This document shows positions 7,213 through 15,169 of a DNA stretch of 64,000 nt, piece by piece (the first letter of the stretch is position 1; each line of letters begins with the position of its first letter). The notes below the pieces were generated by a model. The model saw nothing but the letters and a program-made list of their open reading frames with translations, was not told the origin of the DNA and made no database searches. Source of the DNA: Fictibacillus terranigra (GTDB taxonomy: Bacteria; Bacillota; Bacilli; Bacillales; Fictibacillaceae); the NCBI RefSeq assembly GCF_030412265.1, contig NZ_JAUHLN010000002.1:868001-932000 (forward strand), written 5' to 3'. The translations under genes were made by a program, and so were the position numbers.

Positions 7213-8694
7213 TTAAATCCGCGCATAGTTATGGTCAGGGGTCTTCAAACGGTTCAAGAATTCCTGTACCATTTGCTTGTACGGTTCCTTGTTGAAGCCA
7301 TCATAATAAATATTGGACATGCGCGCAGGATCTCCAAAAAAATAATATTCGTACAGCGCCTGCCTGCCGCCAAAGGAACTCATGCACACATCCCAGGCGA
7401 GCCTGAAAAGCTGAACCCTTTCGTAACCATTGATGTTCGCAGCCTGTGTATAGCGGTGGACGAGCTCCCCGATGTCTTCAGCTTCAAAGTCAGCCTCAGT
7501 TGGTATGCCCATCAGGCCGGATGCCCCCAAGATCCTTACAATCTCGACCATACGCTGATACATTTTTGGAAACCAGTTTCGAGCCGCATTAAGCGGTGCA
7601 AAATCAGGCGTCATGTTTCCATAGGCATCAAGGGCCGCATATTGTTCGGCTCGGAACAGATGAGATTTCATCGTTTCAAGAATGAGCATGACCTCGGATG
7701 CTTTCTCCTTTACGTGCGGGAATACATCAATACCAATGGCATCCATGATGCTTAAGATGATGCCGAGAACAAATTCCGTTTTTACGGTATTCTTTGCGAC
7801 GACTTGGTGGGCCATATGTACGATCGCGTTTGTTTCCACATACGTACGGTTGCAAATATCGGAGCTGCCCCCAACGAACACACGGTCCCATGGCACAAGC
7901 ACGTTATCGAAGACGACGATTGCATCGCTCTCTTCAAACCGCGAACTTAACGGATGGTCCCACTGGTTCCTTCCTTGGTCAAAGGACTCCCGGCAGAGAA
8001 ACTTTAAGCCCTCGGTATTGTTAGGAATAGCAAAAGCCATGGCGTACGGATCATCCTCTGTCGCCGCCTTGTTTAATGTGGAGGGGAACACGACAATCTC
8101 GTCCGTTACACCGCCAAGCGTTGCTAAAAGCCGTGCTCCTTTTATGACAATGCCCTCTTTATTCTTTTCTACGATTCTTGCAGAAAGATAAGGATCCTTT
8201 TGCTCAGACTGTTTTTTCGAACGGTTGGTCTGCGGATGGATGAGCGTGTGCGTAAGGCTGACATCTTTCTCACGGCAATAGTGATAATAGTTTCTCGCGT
8301 TCTCTGCAAACATCGGGTCTCCCTGTGCAAAGAAAGAGTCTGCCGTGCCAAACGCCATGATACTTGTATTCAAGTAATCTGGCGTGCGTCCCATCATGCC
8401 TCCCGTGTACCGAGCCCATTCAGTAAACATTTCACGGCGCGCGATTAGATCGTCCTTTGTTTTCGGGGCGATGAACGATAGACCGACCTTATCTCCAGTT
8501 GTATCTGAGGTGTAGAGCATCTTTTCTGCTTTTTCATGCTGGAGATCAAAAAGATTGGCAATGGATCGCACCACATTCCTTAAGGCTGGATGCTCTGTTA
8601 CATCAGTTACTCGTTTTCCATGGATCCAAACATTGTTGTTAGCCCTTTTCAAACCGTTTATATATTGCTCTCCCGTGCGTGCAGGCAATGTCAT
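7213..8694 (-). CDS. hpaB: 4-hydroxyphenylacetate 3-monooxygenase, oxygenase component
   Basis: The 493-residue protein has the acyl-CoA-dehydrogenase-like fold of the FADH2-dependent hydroxylases. R103 and Y107 (GRTPDY) and the THT histidine H149 match the residues that hold 4-hydroxyphenylacetate in the Thermus enzyme, and FDNVLVPWDRVF is a family-wide motif. It adds a hydroxyl to 4-hydroxyphenylacetate using O2 and reduced FAD from a separate reductase (HpaC), which is not in this operon. Start choice is delicate: GGGAGGGA abuts the ATG at 8694 too closely, while a TTG at 8688 (giving MPARTGEQYI) has ideal eight-base spacing. The true start may therefore be 8688. Confidence 0.95.
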   Translation of the reverse strand: MTLPARTGEQYINGLKRANNNVWIHGKRVTDVTEHPALRNVVRSIANLFDLQHEKAEKMLYTSDTTGDKVGLSFIAPKTKDDLIARREMFTEWARYTGGMMGRTPDYLNTSIMAFGTADSFFAQGDPMFAENARNYYHYCREKDVSLTHTLIHPQTNRSKKQSEQKDPYLSARIVEKNKEGIVIKGARLLATLGGVTDEIVVFPSTLNKAATEDDPYAMAFAIPNNTEGLKFLCRESFDQGRNQWDHPLSSRFEESDAIVVFDNVLVPWDRVFVGGSSDICNRTYVETNAIVHMAHQVVAKNTVKTEFVLGIILSIMDAIGIDVFPHVKEKASEVMLILETMKSHLFRAEQYAALDAYGNMTPDFAPLNAARNWFPKMYQRMVEIVRILGASGLMGIPTEADFEAEDIGELVHRYTQAANINGYERVQLFRLAWDVCMSSFGGRQALYEYYFFGDPARMSNIYYDGFNKEPYKQMVQEFLNRLKTPDHNYARI

Positions 8695-8732
8695 TCCCTC
8701 CCAACATATAATAGCTTGCTGTTGTTCTAGCT

Positions 8733-10247
8733 TCAGGCGTTTGTGTTTGCAGATGCAGCTTTGTTCTTTTTGCCAAACTGCTGAATATGATGATCACCCA
8801 CCGCCACATGAACCACTTTCATTTCTGTGTAGAATTCAAACGCATAATGGCCGCCTTCTCTGCCGATTCCAGACGATTTAGATCCGCCAAACGGTATGCG
8901 CAGATCGCGTACGTTCTGTGAATTCACCCAAAGCATCCCAGCGTCTATGGCACCTGCAACCCGATGTCCTTTTTTCATATCATTTGTCCAGACATAGCCG
9001 GCTAGCCCATATTTAACATCGTTGGCCATCTCAATGACTTCTTCTTCTGTCTGGAAGGTCATAACCGTTAAGACCGGTCCAAATATCTCTTCCTGAGCCA
9101 CCGTCATGCCGTTCTTCACATTCAACAGTAGAGTCGGCGGTATAAAGTTGCCTTTCGAAAGATGCTTCGGCACTTCAGCAGCATAAACCTCACCGCCTTC
9201 ATCTTCAGCGATCTTTATATACCTTTTCACATTTTCATAATGATCCTTATGGATCAGCGGACCGACTTCTGTATCAACATGGGAAGGATCACCTACAATA
9301 ATGTTTTGAACTCTTTCTTTTAATGCGCGGATGAAGGATTCGCTGATGGACTTCTGAACGAACAGTCTGGAATTGGCTGTGCACCTTTCTCCATTAAAAG
9401 AGAAAATTCCCCATACACATGCATCCAGGGCACGGTCAACATCACAGTCTTCAAACACGATGATGGGCGACTTGCCCCCAAGTTCCATGGAAAACCGTTT
9501 AAGGGAATCGGCTCCATTACGCATGATTTCCGAACCCGTTTTCGTCTCACCCGTAAACGAAATCAACTGAACATCTGGATGGGCGACTAAGGCTGCACCT
9601 GCGGTTTCCCCAAATCCGTGTACGATATTGAATACACCCTCCGGCAGACCGGCTTCATGAATAATTTCTCCGAGCTTATGGGCGGTCAGCGGCGACCATT
9701 CAGCGGGCTTGAGCACAACCGTATTCCCGGTTGCAAGAGCCGGCGCAACTTTCCATGTTTCGAGCATGAAAGGGGCATTCCAAGGAGTTATTAACCCGGC
9801 GACTCCCACCGGTTTCTGAATCGTGTAGTTGATGAATTCATCGTCTACATGGTAGGCTTCACCAACCATTCTGTTCTTTACCATTTCGGCATAAAAACGG
9901 AAGTTGTCTGCTGCTCTTCCAACCATTTTTTTCGTCTGAGAGATCGGAAGACCGGTATCCAAAGACTCCAGCTTCGCCACCTGCTCAATATCGCGGTCGA
10001 TGAGATCCGCAATTTTATGAATGTGTTTAAGCCTTTCGCTGAGTTTCATTCTTCCCCACGGTCCTGTTTTAAAGGCGGTCTTTGCTGACTTAACGGCAGT
10101 ATCAATTTCCGCTTCCGTTCCTTCGGCGACCGCATTAATCGTTTCATTCGTAAATGGATTGAGATTGGCAAACGTCTCACCTGATATCGAAGGAACAAAC
10201 TCACCATTTATATAATGGAGAACGGTTTTTTCATAGCTGCTGCTCAT
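8733..10247 (-). CDS. hpaE: 5-carboxymethyl-2-hydroxymuconate semialdehyde dehydrogenase
   Basis: The 504-residue protein is an aldehyde dehydrogenase of normal length. It has the oxyanion residue N157 (TPWNAPF), cofactor Lys K180 (VVLKPAEWSP), GFGETAGAALVAHPDV, general base E255 (MELGGKSP) and catalytic Cys C289 (FNGERCTANSR). Among aldehyde dehydrogenases, position in a homoprotocatechuate operon next to hpaD points to HpaE, which oxidises the ring-cleavage semialdehyde to the muconate with NAD+. AGGAGG stands seven bases before the ATG at 10247. The gene overlaps the end of hpaG by 17 bases, so translation is probably coupled. The reading frame is open further upstream but without a ribosome site. 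Confidence 0.93.
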   Translation of the reverse strand: MSSSYEKTVLHYINGEFVPSISGETFANLNPFTNETINAVAEGTEAEIDTAVKSAKTAFKTGPWGRMKLSERLKHIHKIADLIDRDIEQVAKLESLDTGLPISQTKKMVGRAADNFRFYAEMVKNRMVGEAYHVDDEFINYTIQKPVGVAGLITPWNAPFMLETWKVAPALATGNTVVLKPAEWSPLTAHKLGEIIHEAGLPEGVFNIVHGFGETAGAALVAHPDVQLISFTGETKTGSEIMRNGADSLKRFSMELGGKSPIIVFEDCDVDRALDACVWGIFSFNGERCTANSRLFVQKSISESFIRALKERVQNIIVGDPSHVDTEVGPLIHKDHYENVKRYIKIAEDEGGEVYAAEVPKHLSKGNFIPPTLLLNVKNGMTVAQEEIFGPVLTVMTFQTEEEVIEMANDVKYGLAGYVWTNDMKKGHRVAGAIDAGMLWVNSQNVRDLRIPFGGSKSSGIGREGGHYAFEFYTEMKVVHVAVGDHHIQQFGKKNKAASANTNA

Positions 10248-11022
10248 GCTGCATCCCTCCTGCTGCCGTACCCGCAGAGCGGCCATCAAGAATTTTATTC
10301 TCAAGAGTTCCGATATAATCAATTTCAAGTCTTAACGTATCACCCGGATGAACGTGAGAAATCCCTTTAGGTGTCCCCGTCCAAATGATGTCGTTCACTT
10401 CCAGTGTCATGAACGAAGAAATGAACTCAATGAGCTCAGAAATGCTGTAGATCAAATTCTTTGTATTGCCTTGCTGCCTCAGTTCACCGTTAACGTACGT
10501 TCTAAGCTCTAAGTTATTTGGATCAGGAATATCTGCAGCATCCACAACATAAGGTCCAAGCGGTCCAAAGGTGTCATGCCCTTTTGCACGGACGGGCGGA
10601 CGGTACATGTTGTTGACAAAATCACGGACCGTTACATCATTCGCAATGGTGTAACCGCTTACAAATTCCATCGCATCCTTCGCTTTAATATTTCTTCCTT
10701 CTCTTCCGATCACCACAGCAAGTTCATTTTCATAATGCATATAAGTAGCTCCATCCGGATAATAAACGGGTGCTTTATGGCCGACTAGCGAACTGTTCGG
10801 CTTGATGAAGAGTACAGGTTCAGCCGGTTTATCCAATCCTAGCTCCTCCGCATGATCCGCGTAGTTTAATGCCAGACCGATCATCTTATTCGGTTTAAGC
10901 GGCGGAAGCCAAGCCTCTGCTTCGCTCGTTAAGATCGTCCGTCCACAGCTCAGAAGAAGCCGATCATCCTTTAACGTCGCCGTCCGCTCTCTGCCTTCAA
11001 ACAGGATACGTGCGTGCTTCAT
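10231..11022 (-). CDS. hpaG: FAH-family 4-hydroxyphenylacetate-degradation isomerase/decarboxylase
   Basis: The 263-residue protein belongs to the fumarylacetoacetate hydrolase superfamily. The motif LNYADHAEELG is followed by the metal-binding acidic residues in YMHYENELAVVIG and the family stretch GYTIANDVTVRD. The C-terminal part ends with IIWTGTPKGISHVHPGDTLRLEIDYIGTLENKI. In enterobacteria HpaG is a fused isomerase/decarboxylase with two such domains. Here only one domain is present and no second copy is in the operon, so one polypeptide may do both steps as a homodimer, or the partner is elsewhere. The start codon overlaps the aldolase stop as ATGA. GGGGAG precedes it. Confidence 0.85.
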   Translation of the reverse strand: MKHARILFEGRERTATLKDDRLLLSCGRTILTSEAEAWLPPLKPNKMIGLALNYADHAEELGLDKPAEPVLFIKPNSSLVGHKAPVYYPDGATYMHYENELAVVIGREGRNIKAKDAMEFVSGYTIANDVTVRDFVNNMYRPPVRAKGHDTFGPLGPYVVDAADIPDPNNLELRTYVNGELRQQGNTKNLIYSISELIEFISSFMTLEVNDIIWTGTPKGISHVHPGDTLRLEIDYIGTLENKILDGRSAGTAAGGMQHEQQL

Positions 11023-11963
11023 TGCAACTCACTCCCCACTTTATTCAATAATCCATAACGGTTTAATACAGTACGAATCTCGTTTTGAATGCCATCAGAT
11101 GGCAGATCCATCGGAAGTCTCAGCCTCGGCTTAATTTTGCCCATCATTCCGAGTGCCGCCTTTAATGGTGCAGGATTTGTATCCCTGAACAAAACATCGT
11201 TCAACGGCATTAGTTCATAATGAAGCTGCATCGCTTCCTCAACGTTTCCTGCTTCCCACGCATTGTACACCTCCGCTACCTTCCCTGGGAGGACATTGGC
11301 CGTTGCACTGATATAGCCTTTCCCTCCGATTGCAAGCATCGGATAGCAGAGCAGCTCAATGCCGGAGAACAGCAGAAAATCCCTTCCACAGTTAAGGAGA
11401 ACACGATTGACATGTTCGAAGTCTTTGTTCGACTCTTTCACCCCGATGATGTTCGGACAGTCCTCTTTTAGCCTCGCGAGCGTTTTCACTTCAAGATTCA
11501 CAGCTGTTCTACCAGGAATATTGTAGATGATCAAAGGGATATCAACAGACTCTGCAACCGCTTTGAAATGTTGATATAACGCGTGCTGAGAAGGCTTATT
11601 GTAATAAGGTACAATAACCATGGCTGCATCTGCTCCCATTTCCTGGGCTCTTTTCGTCAGATGCAAGGTTTCCAGATGATTGGTCGAGCCTGTTCCAGGT
11701 ACGACAGGCACTCTGCCTGCTGCAGAACGGATCGCCGTGTCCATCACCTGTTCTCTTTCCTGAAGTGTCAATGAACTCGGTTCTCCAGTCGTGCCTGTAA
11801 CTGAAATTCCGTGGCTTCCGCTTTCAATATGCCAATTGATCAAGCTACGAAGGGTTTCCAAATCAAGGCTGTCATCCGCTTGGAAAGGCGTAATGATAGG
11901 CGCAACAGATCCCTTTAGCCTGCTTTTTATCTCATCAAAATTGTTAGTGGACAAAATCATCAT
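11019..11963 (-). CDS. DapA-family aldolase of the homoprotocatechuate pathway (HpaI analogue)
   Basis: The 314-residue (beta/alpha)8 barrel has the DapA-family Schiff-base lysine K176 (GVKESNKD), catalytic Tyr Y147 (IYNIPGRT) and the GTTGE loop (56-61). Sequence alone would say dihydrodipicolinate synthase. However, it sits in an hpa operon that lacks the class II aldolase hpaI. TIGRFAM has a model for exactly such DapA relatives (TIGR02313, HpaI-NOT-DapA), proposed to cleave 2,4-dihydroxyhept-2-ene-1,7-dioate to pyruvate and succinate semialdehyde. I infer that function. AAAGGAGAG stands before a doubled ATG (11963 or 11960). The stop overlaps the hpaG start. Confidence 0.82.
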   Translation of the reverse strand: MMILSTNNFDEIKSRLKGSVAPIITPFQADDSLDLETLRSLINWHIESGSHGISVTGTTGEPSSLTLQEREQVMDTAIRSAAGRVPVVPGTGSTNHLETLHLTKRAQEMGADAAMVIVPYYNKPSQHALYQHFKAVAESVDIPLIIYNIPGRTAVNLEVKTLARLKEDCPNIIGVKESNKDFEHVNRVLLNCGRDFLLFSGIELLCYPMLAIGGKGYISATANVLPGKVAEVYNAWEAGNVEEAMQLHYELMPLNDVLFRDTNPAPLKAALGMMGKIKPRLRLPMDLPSDGIQNEIRTVLNRYGLLNKVGSELQ

Positions 11964-11974
11964 CTCTCCTTTAA

Positions 11975-12015
11975 TCGTAATGCTGAAGCAGTACCATCGT
12001 AAAGCTGAAGCAGTA
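11975..12015. repeat. Two tandem 22-bp direct repeats between the hpa regulator and the aldolase gene
   Basis: The unit TCGTAAwGCTGAAGCAGTA occurs at 11975-11993 and again at 11997-12015, a 22-base period with one difference over 19 bases. It lies in the untranslated gap of the operon. Function unknown. Confidence 0.75.
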
Positions 12016-12032
12016 AAGCTTTTCCCTCCTCA

Positions 12033-12713
12033 TCATGTATAATTTCGAAATGCTTCCTGACTTTTCTTTTCTTCCAAGAATGACTGTACGGTGTTTAATT
12101 TGTGAGCGCGGACATAGGCTTCAATTTCTTGGAAAGCATGACGGTTAAGAAGCATTTCAATGATCTTTTCATGTTCTTCGATGGATTTTTTTGCTCGTGC
12201 CGGCTTGGTGGCGGAGCCCATCTTCCTTACTCGGTCGAGTCTGTTCCAGGTGGATTTGATGTTTTCTGCTAAGAAGTGATTATCGCAGTATTGGTAGGTT
12301 AAGCTGTGGAATTCCCTGTTGCAGTTCCCGAACATAAGAAAATCGAATTCATCCAATGCCTCTTTCATCCGGTTGTTGATCGCAATGAGGTCGTTAATTT
12401 TGTGGCGGGGGAAATGCTGTGCTGAAATGGCAGTCGCGTGACCTTCTAATACAGCCAGAACAGACAGTGTTTCCAGATACTCTTTCTCATTAAAGGGGGT
12501 GACAATAGCACCGCTGTAGGGTTTAAAATGAATAAGCCCGTCAGCTTCCAGATTGCGTATGGCTTCACGAACCGGGATGGCGCTTGTGTGCAGTTCTCTT
12601 GCCAGCTGATCAATAACAATCCTGTACCCTGGTGGATATCGCCCATCTAGAATACGTGATTTAATGACCTTGTAGGCATACTGCTGCTTGCTGATTCTGT
12701 TGTTATTTTCCAT
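12033..12713 (-). CDS. GntR-family (FCD domain) regulator of the hpa operon
   Basis: The 226-residue protein has an N-terminal GntR winged helix (about residues 8-75, with ELHTSAIPVREAIRNLEADGLI) and an all-helical FCD ligand domain carrying potential metal-binding residues such as NREFHSLTYQY and EEHEKIIEML. FCD proteins usually repress catabolic operons and let go on binding the substrate acid. It is the first gene of the hpa operon, 69 bases before the aldolase, and so probably regulates itself and the pathway. I start at ATG 12713 because the promoter just upstream places the transcript start on that A; there is no ribosome site, so a leaderless message is likely. Confidence 0.88.
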   Translation of the reverse strand: MENNNRISKQQYAYKVIKSRILDGRYPPGYRIVIDQLARELHTSAIPVREAIRNLEADGLIHFKPYSGAIVTPFNEKEYLETLSVLAVLEGHATAISAQHFPRHKINDLIAINNRMKEALDEFDFLMFGNCNREFHSLTYQYCDNHFLAENIKSTWNRLDRVRKMGSATKPARAKKSIEEHEKIIEMLLNRHAFQEIEAYVRAHKLNTVQSFLEEKKSQEAFRNYT

Positions 12714-12719
12714 AAGTTT

Positions 12720-12777
12720 ATGATAGTTGAAAATCATATATGATTTCAACAGAACTTTCTGAAAATCATATATTATT
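12720..12777 (-). promoter_or_regulatory. hpa operon promoter with two palindromic operators
   Basis: On the minus strand TTGAAA (12749-12744) and TATCAT (12725-12720) are 18 bases apart. A perfect 16-bp palindrome, AAATCATATATGATTT (12731-12746), fills the spacer. A second, one-mismatch copy lies at 12764-12777, centred 32 bases (three helical turns) upstream. The -10 box ends six bases before the regulator's ATG. The palindromes are probably the GntR operators. Confidence 0.75.
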
Positions 12778-12817
12778 CCTAAATATAGGCCGAAGGAACC
12801 ATCCTTCACCTAAATAA

Positions 12818-12847
12818 TTTACAGGCGTAGTAAAAATAAGCTATTCT
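12818..12847 (+). promoter_or_regulatory. Promoter of the comFB-like gene
   Basis: TTTACA (12818-12823) and TATTCT (12842-12847) are separated by 18 bases, placing the start about 30 bases before the ATG at 12880. It is divergent from the hpa promoter. Confidence 0.5.
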
Positions 12848-12879
12848 AGTTCTATCTTATTAAAGGGGAAAATATTGCC

Positions 12880-13185
12880 ATGAAAGTCAGAAATGCAATG
12901 GAAATTCTTGTAGAAGAGGCGTTAAATTATTATTGGAAACAGCTCGAACTCCCTTGTAAATGTGATTTATGCAAGACGGATGTCTATGCTATTACACTCA
13001 ATCACCTTCCTCCACGCTATGTTTCCAATGAAAATGGCTATGCTTATGTAAAAGCTCAAAACTTTAACGATCAATCAAGAATTAACATACTCAATGAAAT
13101 CGTGAAAGCTACCGGAAAAGTAGCTGTACAGCCTTCCCACCATCTTTCCCGCCCTGTCTCAGAGGACGGCCCTTCAGAGGAGTAA
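12880..13185 (+). CDS. ComFB-family late competence-type protein
   Basis: The 101-residue protein aligns by eye with Bacillus ComFB: the N-terminal ...MEILVEEALNYYWKQL helix, the three-cysteine element CKCDLC (C26, C28, C31), followed by DVYAITLNHLPPRYV, and the Y-A-Y-V-K strand. ComFB is a small zinc-binding protein encoded with the DNA-uptake helicase ComFA in B. subtilis, but it is not needed for competence there, and distant homologues bind cyclic di-nucleotides. Here it stands alone. Its C-terminal tail (about 85-101) is acidic and variable. AAAGGGGA precedes the ATG at a somewhat long distance. Confidence 0.8.
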   Translation: MKVRNAMEILVEEALNYYWKQLELPCKCDLCKTDVYAITLNHLPPRYVSNENGYAYVKAQNFNDQSRINILNEIVKATGKVAVQPSHHLSRPVSEDGPSEE

Positions 13186-13213
13186 AGGTTTTTAATTTTT
13201 CTGACAAAACGAC

Positions 13214-13242
13214 TTGCTTACGAAACTTTTCTATGATATAGT
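13214..13242 (+). promoter_or_regulatory. Promoter of the cold-shock gene, giving a long 5-prime leader
   Basis: TTGCTT (13214-13219) and TATAGT (13237-13242) are 17 bases apart. The start near 13249 leaves about 100 untranslated bases before the csp ATG, as is usual for cold-inducible csp mRNAs, whose leader refolds in the cold. Confidence 0.7.
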
Positions 13243-13347
13243 AGTTCCAACCATTTAGACTTTGATTACATATTTTGTGTTGTAGTGATGTTTGAAAGGT
13301 TCTATGGTAATAAAGGCACAACGTGCAAAGTTTTAGGAGGCATAGTA

Positions 13348-13548
13348 ATGCAAACAGGTAAAGTAAAATGGTTTAACGCAGAAAAAGGTTTTGGTTTTAT
13401 CGAAGTTGAAGGTGCTGATGATGTTTTCGTACACTTCTCAGCGATTCAATCCGAAGGCTTCAAGACACTAGAAGAAGGCCAGGAAGTTGAATTTGAAATC
13501 GTAGAAGGTGCTCGCGGACCGCAGGCGTCCAACGTAGTAAAAAGATAA
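13348..13548 (+). CDS. CspA/CspB-type cold shock protein
   Basis: The 66-residue single cold-shock domain carries both RNA-binding motifs, RNP1 (KGFGFIEV, residues 13-20) and RNP2 (VFVHFS, about 27-32), and the family opening [17 protein letters not shown]. These proteins bind single-stranded RNA and act as RNA chaperones during cold or stationary growth. AGGAGG stands nine bases before the ATG. The gene is monocistronic with a long leader and its own terminator. Confidence 0.97.
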   Translation: MQTGKVKWFNAEKGFGFIEVEGADDVFVHFSAIQSEGFKTLEEGQEVEFEIVEGARGPQASNVVKR

Positions 13549-13560
13549 CCAACATAAATT

Positions 13561-13594
13561 TTAAGGACCGGCCATTCGGCCGATCCTTTTTATT
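13561..13594. terminator. Terminator shared by csp and the sporulation kinase gene
   Basis: AAGGACCGGCC (13563-13573) pairs with GGCCGATCCTT (13578-13588) with one mismatch, followed by T residues on the plus strand. The stem overlaps the kinase stop region and may end both convergent transcripts. Confidence 0.85.
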
Positions 13595-14843
13595 TTGGAA
13601 AAATAATTTTAAAATGGGTACCTTTCCCAATTTCGCTTGTGGCCTCAATCCTTCCGTTCATTTCGGCCGCCATTCGATAGCTCGCCATAAGCCCTAACCC
13701 GGTCCCGCTTGATTTCGTTGTGAAAAATGGATTCCCCAGTTTCTTCAGCTGTTCTCTCGCCATTCCGATCCCTGTGTCTGATATATGTATAATTGCTTCT
13801 TTTTCTTCCATAAAAGCAGAAAGGGTAACCGTTCCTCCCTCAGGTGTTGCCTCAATACCATTCTTAATGATGTTCATTAAGATTTGTTTTACCTTTACTG
13901 GATCTCCTACCACATGGACATTATCTGCCGGTTTTTGAACAAGATCTACACCTTTCAGCAGGGCAAATGGAAACATGACGCTTTTTAGCGAGGATAATAA
14001 CTCAGAAACATTGAGCCGTTCAATCCGCGAAGAGTTGGTTTTAACGAGAGACAAATAATCGGAGATGATCATCTGAGCCCTGTCAATTTCTTCAATCATC
14101 ATGTTTAAGAAAATCTTTTTATCTTCAGGTATGTATTTTTCCTTTTGAAAAATCTGCATAAAGCCCCGCGCTACAGCCATAGGATTTCGGACTTCATGGG
14201 TAACAGAAGCAGCGAGCTGCCCTACTGAATTCAGCATTTCTGATTGCTGAAGCTGAAAGTGGAGTGCATGCCGGATATTTTCAATTAAGGTTATAACCAC
14301 GACCAGCACGGCAGTTTGGAGTAAAGGGTAACCTATGTAAATCGCAGCCTTTTTCAGGTCCCAGCTGATCACATCAGTGAATGCCAGATAAAGGAATAGA
14401 AAAAGAAGCTTCGAAAGGGTAATTCCCATTGACAAACCTGTTATTTTCTTCAACTTTTTTTTGAGAGGCAGCAAGTGATACGATTGAAACTGGCTGATCG
14501 TTACAATCCCTGCGACAACTGTAAAGAGAATGGCAGTAATCATGCCATCGCCTCCCAGGAGCAAACGGTACCCTATTAATAGAACGGCGGTCAGGCATCC
14601 GGGGGCGATCCCCCCATAGAGAAAGCTGATGATTAACGGTATGTATCGAAGATCGAAAAAAACACCTGCCGAAAAATCAACAGGGAAGGTCATACAGACA
14701 ACAATTACTGCGGCATTGCTTATATGGAACATTACAGTGGCTCCCGGATGTTTAGCCGCAGTATTTTTTTCAAACAGTACAAACTGGAGTGATATTAACG
14801 GAATGAGGACAACCACTAAATTTATGATCATATGCTCTATCAT
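13590..14843 (-). CDS. KinB-like sporulation sensor histidine kinase
   Basis: The 417-residue protein has about six N-terminal transmembrane helices (residues 5-190, 5TM-LYT type sensor as in KinB) and a cytoplasmic kinase core. H216 in ASVTHEVRNPMAVARGF is the phosphorylation site. The N box (QILMNIIKNGIEA), G1 (DTGIGM) and G2 (GTGLGL) form the ATP site. KinB-type kinases start the Spo0F-Spo0B-Spo0A phosphorelay and have no dedicated response regulator next door, as here. B. subtilis KinB needs the lipoprotein KapB encoded beside it; no kapB is seen in this window. GGAGG lies ten bases before the ATG. Confidence 0.85.
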   Translation of the reverse strand: MIEHMIINLVVVLIPLISLQFVLFEKNTAAKHPGATVMFHISNAAVIVVCMTFPVDFSAGVFFDLRYIPLIISFLYGGIAPGCLTAVLLIGYRLLLGGDGMITAILFTVVAGIVTISQFQSYHLLPLKKKLKKITGLSMGITLSKLLFLFLYLAFTDVISWDLKKAAIYIGYPLLQTAVLVVVITLIENIRHALHFQLQQSEMLNSVGQLAASVTHEVRNPMAVARGFMQIFQKEKYIPEDKKIFLNMMIEEIDRAQMIISDYLSLVKTNSSRIERLNVSELLSSLKSVMFPFALLKGVDLVQKPADNVHVVGDPVKVKQILMNIIKNGIEATPEGGTVTLSAFMEEKEAIIHISDTGIGMAREQLKKLGNPFFTTKSSGTGLGLMASYRMAAEMNGRIEATSEIGKGTHFKIIFPK

Positions 14844-14926
14844 TCATGTATAACCTCCTCTCCGGTAATATATAGATTCTTCAGCATTCCCTGTTTCCCT
14901 TCTCTTTTTTGACAAAGTTTGCAATC

Positions 14927-15094
14927 TCAATCGGAATGTTTCCTTCCTTGCCTGTAAGTCAGAAACATCAAAAGAATACTGCTCGCAAAAGATAGGATGT
15001 AGAAATAATTGCTGGCATGAGGTACGAAATAATAGACAGTAAAACAGACGATGGCCAAAAGAGCCAGGAAGAATTGAAACATCCATTGACCCAT
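14927..15094 (-). CDS. 55-residue two-helix membrane protein, unknown
   Basis: The small protein has two hydrophobic stretches, about residues 3-20 (FQFFLALLAIVCFTVYYFV) and 27-43 (YILSFASSILLMFLTY), and ends in a basic tail RQGRKHSD. GAGGGGAG stands six bases before the ATG at 15094; an upstream in-frame TTG at 15112 lies inside that site and is less likely. I do not recognise the family. It lies just upstream of, and on the same strand as, the KinB-like kinase (gap about 80 bases), so it could be co-transcribed with it. Whether it is functionally linked to the kinase is unknown. Confidence 0.65.
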   Translation of the reverse strand: MGQWMFQFFLALLAIVCFTVYYFVPHASNYFYILSFASSILLMFLTYRQGRKHSD

Positions 15095-15169
15095 ATGGAT
15101 CTCCCCTCTCAATGTTTCTTACAACCTATTCTTATGACTCTGTGGTTGTGTCTGTCTAAGGATGACGAA

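Noticed and set aside
7682-8191. 169-codon open frame on the plus strand within hpaB
   Set aside because: Composition is serine/threonine-rich as expected from the reverse of a coding frame, with no start signals.
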